Assembly (NCBI GenBank): GCA_963682025.1
Contig: OY821519.1
Coordinates: 252,948,116 to 253,012,115 of the forward strand
Reading direction: 5' to 3'
From: Cordilura impudica
Lineage: Eukaryota; Arthropoda; Insecta; Diptera; Scathophagidae
Length of the DNA: 64,000 nucleotides
A model generated the notes under the pieces. It had not been told where the DNA came from, ran no database searches, and was given only the letters and a program-made list of their open reading frames with translations. Shown here piece by piece: positions 1 to 12,382 of the stretch (the first letter of the stretch is position 1; every line of letters starts with the position of its first letter). The translations under genes and the position numbers were made by a program.

Positions 1-1129
1 AATTAAAATATTTGTTTTTTTTTATTAATATCATTACATGCATGACTGCTTGATAGACAACAATTTCAAACAAAAACTGAACTTAGTCTGAAAAATAAAT
101 TTCATTTATCAACTTCTATTATTTTATTATCTGTTAACAATAACTGGAGAAAATGTACGTTCCACTAATTGTAAATGTCTTTCGTTAGATAAACCATTTG
201 CCATATTTGAAAAATGTCATTTAAAACACTTGCGACGTGGCGTAGTGGGTTTGAATATTCACGTTAAATTACATAAACTTCCAGTCTCAAATGTTACGGT
301 ATAATCCAGTTTTATAAATATCTTCTAACGTGTCTATTTTTAAATTAGGCTAAAGTGAAATTATTACGAAAAACCATAAACGTCTGTCCTTTCTAAAAAT
401 ATTTTTTTTTTCGATTTTCTGTTGATTTTCTGTTAATCATACTTGTCCTTATAATCTAAGTGTGTTTTTGTTTTTAGTAATTATTTTCGAAATATTTAGT
501 TTTTCGGTGTTCTTTATTTCTTACAGCATGACATCATAATTGCCAATTGATAAATCGATGTTTCGAATTGTGCATTACCCACCGGTGAATATGTATTTAA
601 TACTAAATTGGATGCTTATAAAAAGCGGAAAGCAGATTTCAAAGCTTATTTTGAACAAATTTTGTAATATGAGTAATCCTGAGAAATATTTGTCAATAAT
701 ATCCATTCAAATCTTAACCCTTAAATACGATAAGAAATCTCAAATTTTTTTGAAAAAAATATCTTTAGTACTTAAATATGTACCAACACATAGACAAATT
801 CTATCCATCTAGCTTTATTAAAGTTTTTCCTATTCAAGCTTTTACTACTGAAAATATGAATCTATATTTTTGTGACTTTTTTTTAAATTTATATTTTACA
901 GCTCTTTGAAATAAATAAACGTAGATACATACAACTTGATTTTTATTTGTTTGTTTATTAGAAATGTAGATATATTTTTTGAGTGTTATTATTTTCTTGT
1001 ACATTTGAACTTAGCCATGCATATCTTTGTTACGTATAAACTTTTTTTTTACTATTTTTTTTGTTTTTTATATGAAATTTTATCGGACTATATTTACATT
1101 TTCGTACATAATTCCTGATCAATTTGGTC
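1..1129. other. A/T-rich DNA without recognisable gene
   Basis: Low-complexity A/T-rich sequence with several T-runs. An open frame at 540-812 lacks an ATG at its first codon, has composition like its surroundings and resembles no family I know, so I do not call it. A 60-codon frame at 936-1118 is mostly Phe, Tyr and Ile, as expected from T-rich DNA. Confidence 0.6.
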
Positions 1130-1290
1130 TATAGGCTCTAAATACCAAACTGCTGTCGATTATAATACTCTACCTATTGCGGACAGGAGAATATTTTCAA
1201 CAGACATTCAGATGGATGTCGCCATATCGGCTCCTACTTTTATAAGGATCAAAAATATATAAAGTTTATGGGGCCTCCGGTTGTTATATT
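1130..1290 (+). repeat. RepC fragment (dispersed fly repeat, 3' part)
   Basis: The stretch carrying acagacatt, gatgtcgccatatcgg, ataaggatc, aaatatata and tttatgggg matches, in order, the better-preserved copy at about 47560-47650 (acagacagacg, gacatcgctatatca, ataaggatcacaaatata, tttatgggg). It is a decayed piece of the same interspersed repeat in the same orientation, and it stops where the first satellite array begins. It has no coding capacity. Confidence 0.6.
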
Positions 1291-3455
1291 TTTACAGAAA
1301 ATGCACTGTTTTTAAAAAAGGTACATTTTTAATAGAAGGCACTTAAAACAAAATTTTACAAAAACTGTGCTTCTTTAAGAAGAAATACCTTTAACAAAAA
1401 ATACTTCAAAATATCTAATTTTATAAGAATAGATATTTTTTAAGAAAAGGTACCATTTTAAGAAAAGGTAATTTAAAAAAACTGTACTTTTTCAAGAAAA
1501 TGCTTTTTTAAGAAACCATACATTTTTCAGAAAATTTACTTCTTTTTAAGAAAAGGTACTCTCTTACGAAAAGCTACTTTCCTAAGAAAATTTAATATTT
1601 TAAGGAAAGGCACTTTTTAAGATAAGGTACTTTTTAAGAAAAGGCACTTTTGTAACACAAATTACTTTTTTTAAGATAAGTTACTTTTTTAACAAAGTCC
1701 CGTTTGTTAAGGAAATGTACTTTCTAAAGAAAACTTACTTAGAAAAGGTACTTTTTAAGAAAAAGTAATTGTTAAGGTACTTTTTACGAATCCGTGCTTT
1801 TTTCAGAAAATATACTTTTTTAAGAAAGGGTACTCATTTACGAATATGTATTTTTCTTTTTTAAAGTACTTTTTTAAGAAATTTTATTCCGAAATTATGT
1901 TTCTATAAAAAATTTACTTTTTAGCAAAATTTACTTTTTTTAAGGAAAGTTGCTTTCTAAAAAGGTACGTCTTAAAAAAATGTACTTTTTAAAGAAAAGT
2001 TTTTTTTAAGAAAAGGTGATTTTAGAAGAAAGTGTACTTATTTACAAAATGTACTTTTTTAAGAAAATGCATTATTTGAAGAACAGATAATTTTGTAAGC
2101 AAAGGTACTGTTTAGAAAAGGTGCTTCTTATAAAAACGTTTTCAAAAGAAGGGACCTATTAAGAAAGGGTTCTTTTGAACTAAAACGTACCTTTTTATGA
2201 AAATATACTTTTTTATGAAAAGCTACTATTTAAAAGAAATGGACTTTTTTAAGAAGACGTGCTTTTGAAAAAGGAGTAAGGAAAATAGATTTTAAAGAAA
2301 AGCTACTTATTTTAGAAAATCCTATTTTTTTGGAAAATTCACTTTCTTAAGAAGAGATACTTTTGTAAGAAAAGTCACTTTTAAAAAAAAGGTACTTTTT
2401 AAGAAAACATATTTTTTTAAGGAAAAGTACTTTTTATAGGAAAGAGAGTTCCTTTGAAGAAGTGTTTTTGTGAGGAAGAGTACATTTTTAAGAAAAACTG
2501 CTTTTTTAGAAAAAATTACTTTCGTAAGAAAACGTACTGTTGTAAGAAAAGTTACTTTTTAAAACAAGGTACTTTTTTAAGAAAAAGTTCTTATTTGAAG
2601 AAAATATACATTTTTAAAAAGGAGCAACTTTTTTAACAAAAGTATTTTTTCAACAAAGTACTTCTTATAGAAAATTTAATTTTAGAAACCATACTTTCAA
2701 GAAAAATTCGGTTTTTAAGAAAACATACTTTTAGCAAAGGTACTTTTCTAGAAAATGTACTTTTTAGAAAAGGTACAACAATTTTAATAAAAGGTACTAT
2801 TTAAGATTAGGTAATTTTTGAAGAAAATTTACTTATTTTTAAAGAAGGTACCTTTCATAGGAAAGGTACTTTTCTTTAAAGAAAGGTACCTTTCATAGGA
2901 AAGGTACTTTTATTAAAGAAAGGTACCTTTCATAGGAAAGCTACTTTTTTACGTAAATTTACATTTTAATGAAATGCTAACTTTTAAGAAAAATTACTTG
3001 TTAAAAAAAATACTTTTTTAAGAAAAACTACGCTTTTATTAAAGGCTGAGAAAAGGAAATCTTTAAAAAAAATCTTGTTTTTTCACAAACGATACTTTTT
3101 TAATGAAAGGCACTTTTGTAGAAAAGAGCTTTTTTGAAAAATATATAATTTTTCTAAGAATAGCTACTTTTATAACAAAAGTTTATTTCATCAGAAAATT
3201 TATTTTAGAAATAGTACTTTTTTACGAAAGGCACTTTTTTAACTAAAAGCACCTATTTTACAAAATGTCCTTTTTTATAAAAAAATATTCTTTTTCAAAA
3301 GGAAGTACTTTTTAAGAAAAGGTTTTTATTTTAAGAAAATTACTTTAACAAAAGGTAGTTTTGTAAGAAATGTATATTTTTTATCAAACTACTTTTTCTA
3401 AGAATGGCAATTTTTTTTTGCGAAAGGCACTTTTATAAGAAAAGGTTTACTGGAA
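1291..3455 (-). repeat. Satellite array 1 (about 18-bp monomer, reverse orientation)
   Basis: More than 100 degenerate tandem units of the form aagaaaaggtactttttt, typically 16-20 bp apart. This is the reverse complement of the unit in the other arrays (ttttcttaaaaaagtacc). Strong purine/pyrimidine alternation between A-rich and T-rich half-units makes each unit weakly self-complementary around GTAC. The reading frame at 2454-2636 is a by-product of an 18-bp unit, which equals six codons. Units are diverged, so this array looks old compared with the later part of array 4. Confidence 0.9.
2838..2945 (-). repeat. Local 37-38-bp triplication inside satellite array 1
   Basis: Three near-identical units containing aggtacctttcataggaaa occur with ggtacc starting at 2847, 2885 and 2922. 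Each unit spans about two basic monomers. Their identity is far higher than between neighbouring monomers, so this is a recent local amplification within an old array. Confidence 0.85.
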
Positions 3456-4526
3456 AAATGTCCTCTCAAATGTAAACAACTGTAAAACATATATTGCATA
3501 CTCGTATCCATCAGCTTTCTATATTTTTTATGTTAATCCTTGGTTATTTGTACATTACTGGTGTTTGTTCTTTTCTCTTCCATCAATGACATATTTTCGG
3601 CGCTTTAGCTTTTCCTGTTGTACAATCTCAGCCATTTGGTCATAGTTGTAACTCGAAACACTTGAGACTTGTAAGGAACAAAAACAAAATAGAAAGGGTT
3701 CTATTTTTTGGAATTTCGTTTTTCAAGTGTATATTTAAGTATATTCTATACCATATGTATGTATGTCAGGGTGGATGTTGGGTCAATGTTTGCCGTTCTT
3801 TATGTCTCTCAATATTGTGTGTATTTTAAGTTTGTGGTATCCTTTTTTAATTGTTTGTTTTGTCTGGCATGTCCCTGTTAAGTGTGTTTAAACATTTGCT
3901 AGCTAACATTTTATTTGCTTGACTTTATTTAACCTGCTAGAAATATTTCATTTCAAATGATTACTTTTGTGTTGTGGGGTTCTCGGCTGCTAAAGAAGCT
4001 GTTTATGCGAGTTATTTGGCAAACATATTTTTGTAGTCAGGCGACAAATTGTTGCAATTTCTTTTTCATTTTCTATTCTCTATTTGGCATATTAAATTAG
4101 GGTTTCAAGTAGGGTTTTCACATTTTTGGATTTAAAATTTAAATTGATTGATTTATTTATTTTCCTTTTTCTCTGTAATTTGCTAATAGGAATGCGGCTA
4201 ATTTAAATAAATTTATTTGGATTTATTTGTCATGGATAATTTATAGGTTTTTATTGTAATGAAAACCCAGCGATAAGTTAGCCCAGCCTAAACATGTAGA
4301 TTAACCAAATATATAATAGGCTCAATTAAAAAAAAAAGCATTAAAAATTTTTGTTAAAATATACTTTTTGGTTGAGTTTGAAATTATTCAGGCACAAGAT
4401 CGAATGTTTTTACTTTAAATAAAGCAAAAACGTTGGCACATTTGTTTCAAAAAATTGGTCGGGTTGGTGACTCTTCCCGAAACAGCTGTATAACCTGTCA
4501 TGCAGAATATAGATCAATTTCTAGCT
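3456..4526. other. Single-copy-looking DNA between inverted satellite arrays
   Basis: About 1.1 kb with more mixed composition than its neighbours, including a tatgtatgt run near 3753. I see no match to another part of this window and no long open frame. It could be intronic or intergenic host DNA and is flanked by satellite arrays pointing in opposite directions. Confidence 0.5.
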
Positions 4527-5200
4527 TTTAAGTAAAAGTAATTTTTAGAAAAAAGACCTTTGGTTAAAAGGTACATTTTCCTAAAATAAAGCTACTATTA
4601 AAAAGTAGATTTTCTGAGAAAGTAATTTTTCTAAAAAAGTACTTTTTCCTAAAAAAGTACATCTTAATATATTAACTTTTTCTTACAAAGCACACTTTAT
4701 TAGATAAGTAACCTGAGAAAAGTACCTTCTTAAATTTCATAAATACATTTTTCGAAAAAATCACATTTTCTTAAAAGAGCTTTTTCTTAAAAATAAAAGT
4801 TTTCATAAAAAAGTACTTTTCTTAAAAAAGTTCGTTTTCTAAAAAAGTACCTGTTCTTAAAAGTACTTATCTTAAAGAAAGTACCTTTTTTAAAAATAAA
4901 TATCTTTTCCTAAAAAGCACCTATTCGTAAAGGCACATTTACTTAAAAAGTACTTTCCTCAAAAAAGTATATTTTCTTTAAAATTACCTATACTGAAAAG
5001 TACATTTTAGTTCGAAAAAGCTACTGAAAAGTATCTTCTCTTAAAATAACCTTGCCTTAAAAAGTGGTTTTCCTTAAAAAATATTTTTTCCTAAAAATTT
5101 CTATTTAAAAAAAAATACTTTTTCTCTAAAAATTTATTTTCTTAAAAAGTATTGTATCTTAAAAGGATTTCTTTTTTAAAACAGTGCCTTTTTCAGAAAA
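4527..5200 (+). repeat. Satellite array 2 (forward orientation)
   Basis: Degenerate tandem units of ttttcttaaaaaagtacc type (for example cttttcctaaaaaagtac near 4640). The orientation is opposite to array 1 and the same as arrays 3, 4 and 5. The units are strongly diverged with many indels. Confidence 0.85.
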
Positions 5201-7061
5201 AAAAATCGAATTTTAATTTATATGTAAGTGATTAAAATGCATCTTTCAAAGGCTCAAAAATAAAGTAAATAAATTATTGATTTGAAACATATTGGTGTCA
5301 GTAGAGGGCGTTAAATTCAATGAATTTTCTGCTAAATTCACATTCGTTTACAAAGATACATTTTCCATCAATACTCATGTCCTTGCAATGAATTTGCGAT
5401 TTTTGTCTTTTGACCAAAATCACTGTGCGTAAATTTGGAGGGCTGACCATCCTGCAATCGATTTTGTTAAATTGAAATTTTTTCTAGTTATATCGATTTT
5501 TCCTTCAATACACTTTAAAAAATTTTATCAAGTCTTATTTAAGGCTTGCTTGAGCATTTTTCTTTTGTATCCACAAACTACTTAATTCCATATTTTAACT
5601 CTACTTCAAAAACAAGATTGATTGATAGCTGTCATTTTGTGGTGGAAACATTTTTTATACTCTGGTTTATTATTGCCTAAGAACAGTTTGAACATTTTGT
5701 TAAAAGTCCGAAACACTTTTTGTTATTTGAAAAAAATTTTATGGGGTTTTGTAGTGGCTTTAGTGTTTTTTCTATATAAATACATATTTTTTATAGTTTC
5801 ATCAAGTTGTTGTGTTCTTTCAGCTTTCACAAAATAAAATAATTAAACAAAAAAATTTTTTTTTATTGCTTACATATTTTGTTGTAAGTTAATTTGATTT
5901 ATTAACTTGTTTAACATATGCTTGAATGATTTATAGTATTTTTCTATCATGAAATATAAAATCCTAACAATATGCTATGGTTTGTAGTTTAAGCCTTAAA
6001 ACTTAATTAAAACTTTGCAGATAAAAAAACAGTTTTTTTTTAAATTTTTTTAAGCATAAGAAAAATAAATTTAATTTTTTCAATAAGGCCAAAAAGAGGA
6101 GAATGAGCTAAATAGCTACTAAGCACTTGAATAGAGAAAGATATATCTGCAAATAGGTTTATATGTTACCAAGATTTCCGAAAATATTATAATGAAAAGA
6201 AAGTTGTAATAGCGTAACTATTTCGTATAATTTTTTTTGGTTTCTTCTTGCTTACCTTCTTCAAAGGGGTTTTGAGTATAAATGAAACATATATAAAGGT
6301 TTTCATATAACCCTTTCATACATTTACATATGTATGTTTGTATGTATGTATATACAAACATATGTTTGCATGTAGTAGCTACATCTTACTATGTTAAGTG
6401 TTTATTAAGTAAATTGTTTGATGTTTACAAAAATCAAATTACTTGTGAAATTGATTGTAAAAGAAAATTAAATCAAAAATGATTTTTGCAAGTGAGTGAA
6501 AAAAAAAGGTAAGTGAATTAGTTTCTTCGGCTAAAAGTAACAACATGAATAAATTAAATTGCTAAAATGCTTGAAGATTGATTTTTTTTCCTATAATTTT
6601 TAACAAGGATGGGAATCAGGATTATTAAATGATTCCGTTAGGTGTTTTTAAAATAGAAACAAATCACTCAAGGTGGCTGCCTCAATAAAATATCTGTCAT
6701 TACACTAAAACTTGGTTGTGCCAACTAAAAAAAAAAAAACGGTTGGAGGTAATGTTGCCAGTTTAGGGGAATTTTTTAGGGGCTCTAAGGGTTTTTGAAA
6801 AGAATAATTCCATAATTTAATCTACAAATAATAATATAGTACAGAAGCTAATCTGGGGGAGTGAAACTCCAAGTCCGGATGAAATTCCAAGTCGAGTTTG
6901 GCGTTCTCAGGCCAAACCACTTATATCTTTTCCTCATCTTAATTATTATTTGCTTAGTTTTTGAGTTATATCTCAAAAATCATTAATGATTTTTCATTTC
7001 ATTCTTCAGAAAACAGCTTCAACAAATCAATTCGGACTAATTCCATTGAATCAAATATTTT
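5201..7061. other. A/T-rich DNA without recognisable gene
   Basis: No recognisable coding region. The frame at 5622-5837 encodes a hydrophobic Phe/Leu/Tyr-rich string expected from T-rich DNA. A tatgtatgt/tacata microsatellite with partial palindromic character lies at about 6318-6375. Sequence after about 6600 is slightly richer in G+C but shows no motif I recognise. Confidence 0.5.
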
Positions 7062-7830
7062 TAATTATACCCTATACCACTATGTGGTTTGGGTATAATG
7101 ACTTTGTGCTGCTGTTTGTAACAACCAAAAATATTTGACCTAGACCCATCTTTAATTATACCGATCGAATCAGAATCACTTTCTGAGTTGATTTAACAAT
7201 GTCCGTCTGTGTGTCCATGTAAAGCTTGTAATCAAACTGCAGGTCGCAAATATGAATATATTTTGATGAAATTTGGTATATAAGCTTGTATCGGCCATAG
7301 GATGAACGCTATTGAAATTGGTGAGAATCGGTCCATGTTCAGACCTAGCCCCCATACAAATTACCCATATGAAATCGACATAAATTGCCATAAGATCCAA
7401 ATTGTCATATAGATCTTACTCAAATTGGGTCTGTATGCGTCCATTACATCCACTAATGAGTAGTCCAAAAATGATCCCTTTGACCCCATATAGAGCTGCT
7501 TCCCGATCTTCACTTAAATCTATTAAAAAACAAAAATATTGCACTGATTCTTCTCAAATTTTGTTTGTACATATTTTTGCAAAATACAAGAGACTTTACC
7601 AAACATGATCAGGATCGGTCCATTTTTGGACCTAGTCCCTTTATAGATATAGCATCCGATATGAACTTTTTCATATCTGCAGCCAAACAAATTAATCAAA
7701 ATCCCACTCAAATTTGGTTTATGCTTATTTTCTATATCGAAGTAGTTGGACCGAAAGATAGAGTCTCTAAACCATGGTATAGGGTATCATATAGTCGGTC
7801 TAGACCGATTATAATTTTCTTACTTGTTTT
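7062..7830 (+). repeat. RepA copy 1, most complete copy (about 770 bp)
   Basis: The best copy of an interspersed repeat found six times in this window. It runs from attataccctataccacta to gattataattttcttacttg. Internal landmarks are caatgtccgtctgtgtgtcc, tgaacgctattgaaattggt, cggtccatgttcagacctag, cgacataaattgccataaga and a second gatcggtccatttttggacc block, which suggests an internal duplication. Frames on both strands (7176-7948) are short and unrelated to known proteins. I see no clear target duplication or terminal inverted repeats, so its class is open. Non-autonomous element is the likeliest reading. Confidence 0.75.
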
Positions 7831-8389
7831 AATTGTTTCCCTTCTTTTTAATCAAATTTTTACAAGGCATATTTTTATTTACTATCAGTTCCAAGCCTCT
7901 CGAAATTCGTGTGCAAATTCTAGAAAATTTAATTTTTTCAGTCAATAAATTATTTCATAAAAACCCTAAAGGTATGCTAATCAATTTTAGACAATTTATA
8001 ATTCAACACTTTTTATTGCCGTTATTGTCGTTATTGGTTTATGTCCAAAATTATTTTTCAATTCATCACAGGGCTTTTTGAAAAGACATTGACAAATTTA
8101 ATAAACACACACACAGCATTGTATAATTTTACTTATGCGCTGGTAGCAACTTTAAATACATTTTACTGCAAAAAAAATTTAAAAATATAAAAATCTGTAA
8201 ATCTGGTGGACAATTAAAAAGAAAGTCCTTTCAAATGAGATGTTTGCTCAAAATAGGACTTAAGCTGACAAACTTACATCGGTCACAGGAAATCGCCTTG
8301 CCCATTAATATTATAGATTTGTAGAGTAAAAGAGATGTATATGCATGGGCTATATTTTTATTATTAAATCAAACATACATCAGAATTTC
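7831..8389. other. A/T-rich DNA without recognisable gene
   Basis: The frame at 7833-8081 overlaps the RepA end and has no recognisable motif. A short aca/cac run sits at 8104-8116. Nothing else is supported. Confidence 0.45.
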
Positions 8390-8690
8390 TATACCCTTCA
8401 GAGGTTAAGTATCAGTTTGTCAATCCCTTTGTAGCTCATCGTAATAAATTCTCAATCCTTACAAAAGTCGATCTGGCAATGTCCGTCTGTCTCTCTGTCT
8501 ACTTGTCTATGTGTCTGTCTGTTGACAATATTTTACTGTCCGCAAAAGGTCGTGTGAGTCGGAAATAATTTACAGCAGCTCAGTATTAAATTTGGAGTAC
8601 CTAGATCAAATAGGAATGACGTACGAAAATGTTAAGGTACTCCGATAAAATCTCATATAGGAAAATAAAAGTAATAGAAAATAGATACAT
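8390..8690 (+). repeat. Probable dispersed fly repeat (tataccc...gtccgtctgtct type)
   Basis: Begins with tatacccttcagaggt and contains caatgtccgtctgtctctct, a layout shared with the interspersed repeats RepA and RepC, which also have a tataccct end and a gtccgtctg or acagacggac block. It has no clear second copy in the window, so the call rests on this resemblance only. Confidence 0.4.
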
Positions 8691-8741
8691 ATGTATCATT
8701 TTTGTTTGCTTGTTATACATGTGAAAAAAAAAACAATAACA

Positions 8742-9215
8742 AACAAAAATAAGGAAGAGAATTATAGTCGCTCTAGATCGCCTAGTCGCGACTATACGAT
8801 GTCCTATGCCTTGCGTTTAGAGCCCCAATCTCTTAGAATTAGATATAGAAAACATGCTTAAACCAAATATGAGTGACATTGTAATTAATTTTTTTGCTTT
8901 CGGATATGAAAAAGTTCATTTCGGCAGCTATATTTATATGGGGACTAGATAGAAAAATGGACCAATCCTGACGATATTTCGTAAGGTCACTTATTTTTTG
9001 CAAAAACAACTACAAACCAAATTTGGGAAAAATTAGTGCAATATTTTTGTTTTTTGATAGATTTAAGGGAAGATCGGAAAGCAGCTTCATATGGGAGCTA
9101 TGACTAAGAATTGTCCTATAGGGTTTATTTTTGGATTACTAATAAATGGATGTAGTAAACATACACAAACCCAATTTGATCGAGATCTATATGATTATTT
9201 GGATAATTTTTGTTT
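8742..9215 (-). repeat. RepA copy 2, partial, reverse orientation
   Basis: Reads in reverse as the distal half of RepA. The gaattatagtcgctctaga end corresponds to the tctagaccgattataatttt end of copy 1. Then follow aaaaagttcatttcggcagc, atggggactagatagaaaaa and gaagatcggaaagcagcttc, and the copy stops near gatcgagatctatatgat. The proximal half is missing. It is more diverged than copy 3. Confidence 0.75.
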
Positions 9216-9529
9216 TTCAAACTCTCACAACTCCTTAATGTTGTATGGATTGAATACCTGAACCGTACATGTGTTCCAAGGAAAAAGCATGCTGAATCGA
9301 TTAAAGATGGTTTTAAAGCAACACGAGCAAAAGTTTATTGAGGTTTAATGACGTTTAGTACGTGGATCAGTGAAGGGGTCCATACGGAAATTGTACTATT
9401 ATTAGAAGAAATCGCTAATGAGTTTTGATGGATTGTGTTTTTTTTTTTCCTACCCGCATTCGTGCTCATAATGCAGTCGACTATATAAGAAATAACCATA
9501 TTCCACACGTTCATCACCGAATATATGGC
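9216..9529. other. Unassigned DNA upstream of piggyBac remnant
   Basis: About 0.3 kb with no resolved similarity inside the window. It may be more decayed N-terminal transposase sequence, since it directly precedes recognisable piggyBac-like coding sequence and has similarly mixed composition. A T-run at 9438-9448 interrupts any frame. Confidence 0.35.
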
Positions 9530-9850
9530 GAGATCGAGAACCCAATCGAAAAGTCAGGGAAGTAACAACTCGATCGATTAGTGCTCAAAAAATTCATTCG
9601 TCTTAATAACGCAAATACACGACGGGAGCGATTAATCATCAGTAAGACTGCTGATAATGACGATGTTTGGGAAATGTTGCAGGTCAATTTGGCGGCAGCT
9701 TAAACTCTGCATGATTCTCTGACCAGAGACGAGCAATTATTCCCATATGGTGGCCGCACACGCTTTACATCCAAGTACGGAATAATGGTGTGATGGCTGT
9801 GCGATTGGAAATCATTTTATCTCCTTAAAGGAATGATTTATTCTGAATCT
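9530..9850 (+). pseudogene. piggyBac-like transposase fragment
   Basis: Conceptual translation gives a segment beginning RLNNANTRRERLIISKTA, then DVWEMLQVNLAAA, a stop, then TRDEQLFPYGGRTRF, SKYGIMV, a stop and WLCDWK. This order matches the core of piggyBac/PGBD transposases: an FDN..TRRERL-like block, the acidic DEQL(x)P(x)RGR block that contributes a catalytic Asp, then the SKYGIK(x)W(x)LCD block. In-frame stops and loss of the flanking domains show a dead fragment. No terminal repeats or TTAA pair could be fixed. It lies between RepA copies 2 and 3. Confidence 0.75.
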
Positions 9851-10603
9851 ATAAAGAAATTTCACATATCTATGATAATTCTTTTGGAAGCGGATATTTT
9901 TTTTACCTCTTCTTTCAGAATATGTTGAATTTTTCTGTGTTGTATAACAAAAACGAAATATAAATTTATGTAGTGGAGTACGGTTAGTATGTATCGAAAC
10001 ATTAATTTACGTATTTCACAAGGCTACAAATTCATTTTGAACAAGAAAATTATAGTCGGTCTATACCATGCGTTTCGAGAATTGGTCTTAGGTGCAACTA
10101 ATTGGGTATAAAAAATAAGAATAAACCAAATCTGAGTAACATTTTTACTAATTTTTTTGCCTGCATATCTGAAATAGTTTATATCGGATGCTATATTTAT
10201 ATGGGGACTAGGTCGAAAAATGAACCGATCCTGAATATATACAACCCAAATTTGCGAAAAATCTGTACAATATTTTTGTTTTTGATGGGTTCAAGTGAAG
10301 ATCGGAAAGAAGCTTTCAATGGGGGCTATGACTACGAATTGTCCTGTAGTGTTTTTTGGACCACTGATTATGGATGTAATGGATGTAATATACAAAAGCC
10401 CAATTTGACCTAGATCTATATGATAATTTGGATATTATGGCAATTTAAGTCGACCTCATAGGGGTCATTTGTATGGGGACTAGGTGTGAACATGCACCGA
10501 TTTTCACCAATTTCAACAACTATGGTCGATGGAAACTTACATACCAAATTTCATCAATATATATTCATATTTACGGCCTGTGGTGTGATTACAAGGTTTA
10601 TAT

Positions 10604-12382
10604 AAGCCATGGCCAAACTACGGCCCGCGGGCCACATAAGGCCCGCCAACTTATTTTGTGTGGCCCGCTGTGTATAATAAAAAAAACAGTTTATATGGGC
10701 CGCTTAGTTAATAAAAATTCAAAATATTATGTTCTTTTTTATTTTACAAAATAGAAAAAAAAATTTTTTTTTTCCAAAACTTCTAGTACAATGTATGGAA
10801 AAGACGTTAAAACTCTGTAATATTAGCAATAGTATCATTGAAACGTGTTTTATGAATTGCATCAATATTGAACTTGAAACAGAAACTTGGGGAACAAAAA
10901 GAAAACAGATTATCGTGTTGATTTTATTGTTGTTTGTGACATTTAAAAATAAAATCTATCAAAAAATTTAAACAATGGGTGGACGAAAAAGAAAAGTCGA
11001 TAATTGGCGTCGAGCATTCAATGAATATTGGAAATGAAAATATTTTTTCACGGTGTTTAGGAATTAAGCATTATGCCTAGTTTGTCGAACAACGGTTGCA
11101 GTTATAAAAAAGTACAATTAAAAAAGACATTTCTCCAAATCTGAGTGATGAGGAGCATAAAGCCCATGCCAAGAATCTCGGAAATGTATTGACAAGGTTC
11201 AAAATTTGTCCCTGTCAAGACAAACTGTTACGCGAAGAATTGAGCAAATCAGTGATAATTTAATGAGCAGCTGTCAGAAAAATTATAAAATAGAAATAGA
11301 CCATACTGTGCTATAGCTTTAGACGAGAGCTGCGATATAAAAGATATTGCGCAACTACTGATTTTTGTTCGGACAATTAATGAGGAATTTGAAATTACAC
11401 AGGAGCTGTGAAAAATTGAACTACCGGTGCAGAACTTATTAACGAGGGTGAAAAATGACTTTTGAAATGTAATATTAAATGAGAAAATCTTGTTAATGCG
11501 ACTTCCGATGGATTCCCAAACTTAACGGGTTCAAATATAGGCCAGATGAAAAGAATTCAAGACAAGATTCGCACGATTGATCCAAATAAACTGCTTAAAA
11601 ATAAAACATGTAACTGGTAAATTTTCTTCGATCAAAAGGTATAAAACATAGATAATTCATATCTTTGCTTGAAGAGCTCGACGCTTACTACTCAGCCATC
11701 TTCGATGGTTAGGCTATAGTAAAGTTCTGCGAAGGGTATGGGATCTTAAAGAAGAAATAATGACCTTTTTATATTACCCGAAAGGGAAGACTTTCCTGAG
11801 TTTAGCCTATTCAGTCGATCGTACATTTTTTACGTCCTTTGACAAATGAAATTAATCGAAGATTTAATTGTTTTCGTATAATTGAAAATGATATGTCAAT
11901 TATTCATATTCCAATTGCTACTAATGTCTAGTGGTTCAAGTGATATTCACCTGGAATTAATTAATTCACAATGTGGTGCGGCTATGCAAGATTTATTTAA
12001 TCATCAAGCGGACAATTTACCGAATAATATCTAAATAAAGAAAAATACTAAAATATTCGAAATTTGGCAAAAAAAAAAAAAAAAAAAATATTGGTTATAA
12101 TGAACCAAAATATAAGTCCATCGCGATCTAGGACAAGTGATGAACATTTGTAGGCTATACTAAGAATTTTTAACAAGTAATTTTGATTCAGATATTTAAA
12201 AATTAAGCACTAGTTGTAAACGACTACATTTATCGCATTAAATACAGACTTTGTAATTAGACTATTTTAGTGCTGAAAATTTAAATTAACTTTATTTCAG
12301 CTTTTAATAAATTTTTTTTTGGCCCCCGAGTAATTTTCTAATTATATAATGGCCCGTCAGTTGAAAACTTTAGCCATGACTG
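10604..12382 (+). mobile_element. hAT-family DNA transposon inserted in RepA
   Basis: The ends are similar: AAGCCATGGCCAAACT on the left and, in reverse complement, CAGTCATGGCTAAAGT on the right, followed by a ggcccg-rich block on both sides. The flanks are GTTTATAT (10596-10603) and ATTTATAT (12383-12390), an 8-bp target duplication with one mismatch, as expected for hAT. The 1.78-kb interior carries a decayed BED-finger transposase on the same strand. The subterminal cggcccgcgggccacataag block resembles hAT-Charlie termini known from animals. Both ends are intact, but the element cannot be autonomous. Confidence 0.85.
10975..12034 (+). pseudogene. Decayed hAT transposase of the ZBED/GTF2IRD2-like type
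   Basis: From the ATG at 10975 the translation begins MGGRKRKVDNWRRAFNEYWK and then hits a stop. Shifted frames continue with a block close to YFFTVF, ALCLVCRTTVAVIKKYN and KRHFS, which matches the BED-type zinc finger opening of this hAT branch (paired CxxC, later His). Near the 3' end one frame reads HLELINSQCGAAMQDLF, matching the LQLELI(x)LQC(x)(x)L block near the transposase C-terminus. At least several stops and frameshifts separate these blocks. The fragment is far shorter than an intact protein of about 600 residues, so internal deletion is also likely. Confidence 0.75.

Noticed and set aside
540..812. 90-codon open frame near the left edge
   Set aside because: The first codon is not ATG, composition matches the A/T-rich background, and no motif or homologue is recognisable.
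2454..2636. Lys/Phe/Tyr-rich frame that looks like a repetitive protein
   Set aside because: It lies wholly in satellite array 1. The unit length of six codons creates such frames on either strand.
7176..7948. Cluster of four short frames on both strands
   Set aside because: All lie in RepA copy 1. Equivalent frames in other RepA copies are broken at different places, so there is no sign of coding constraint.
10102..10754. Two plus-strand frames (103 and 93 codons)
   Set aside because: The first lies in reverse-oriented RepA copy 3, and the second crosses the junction into the hAT terminus. Neither matches a protein family.
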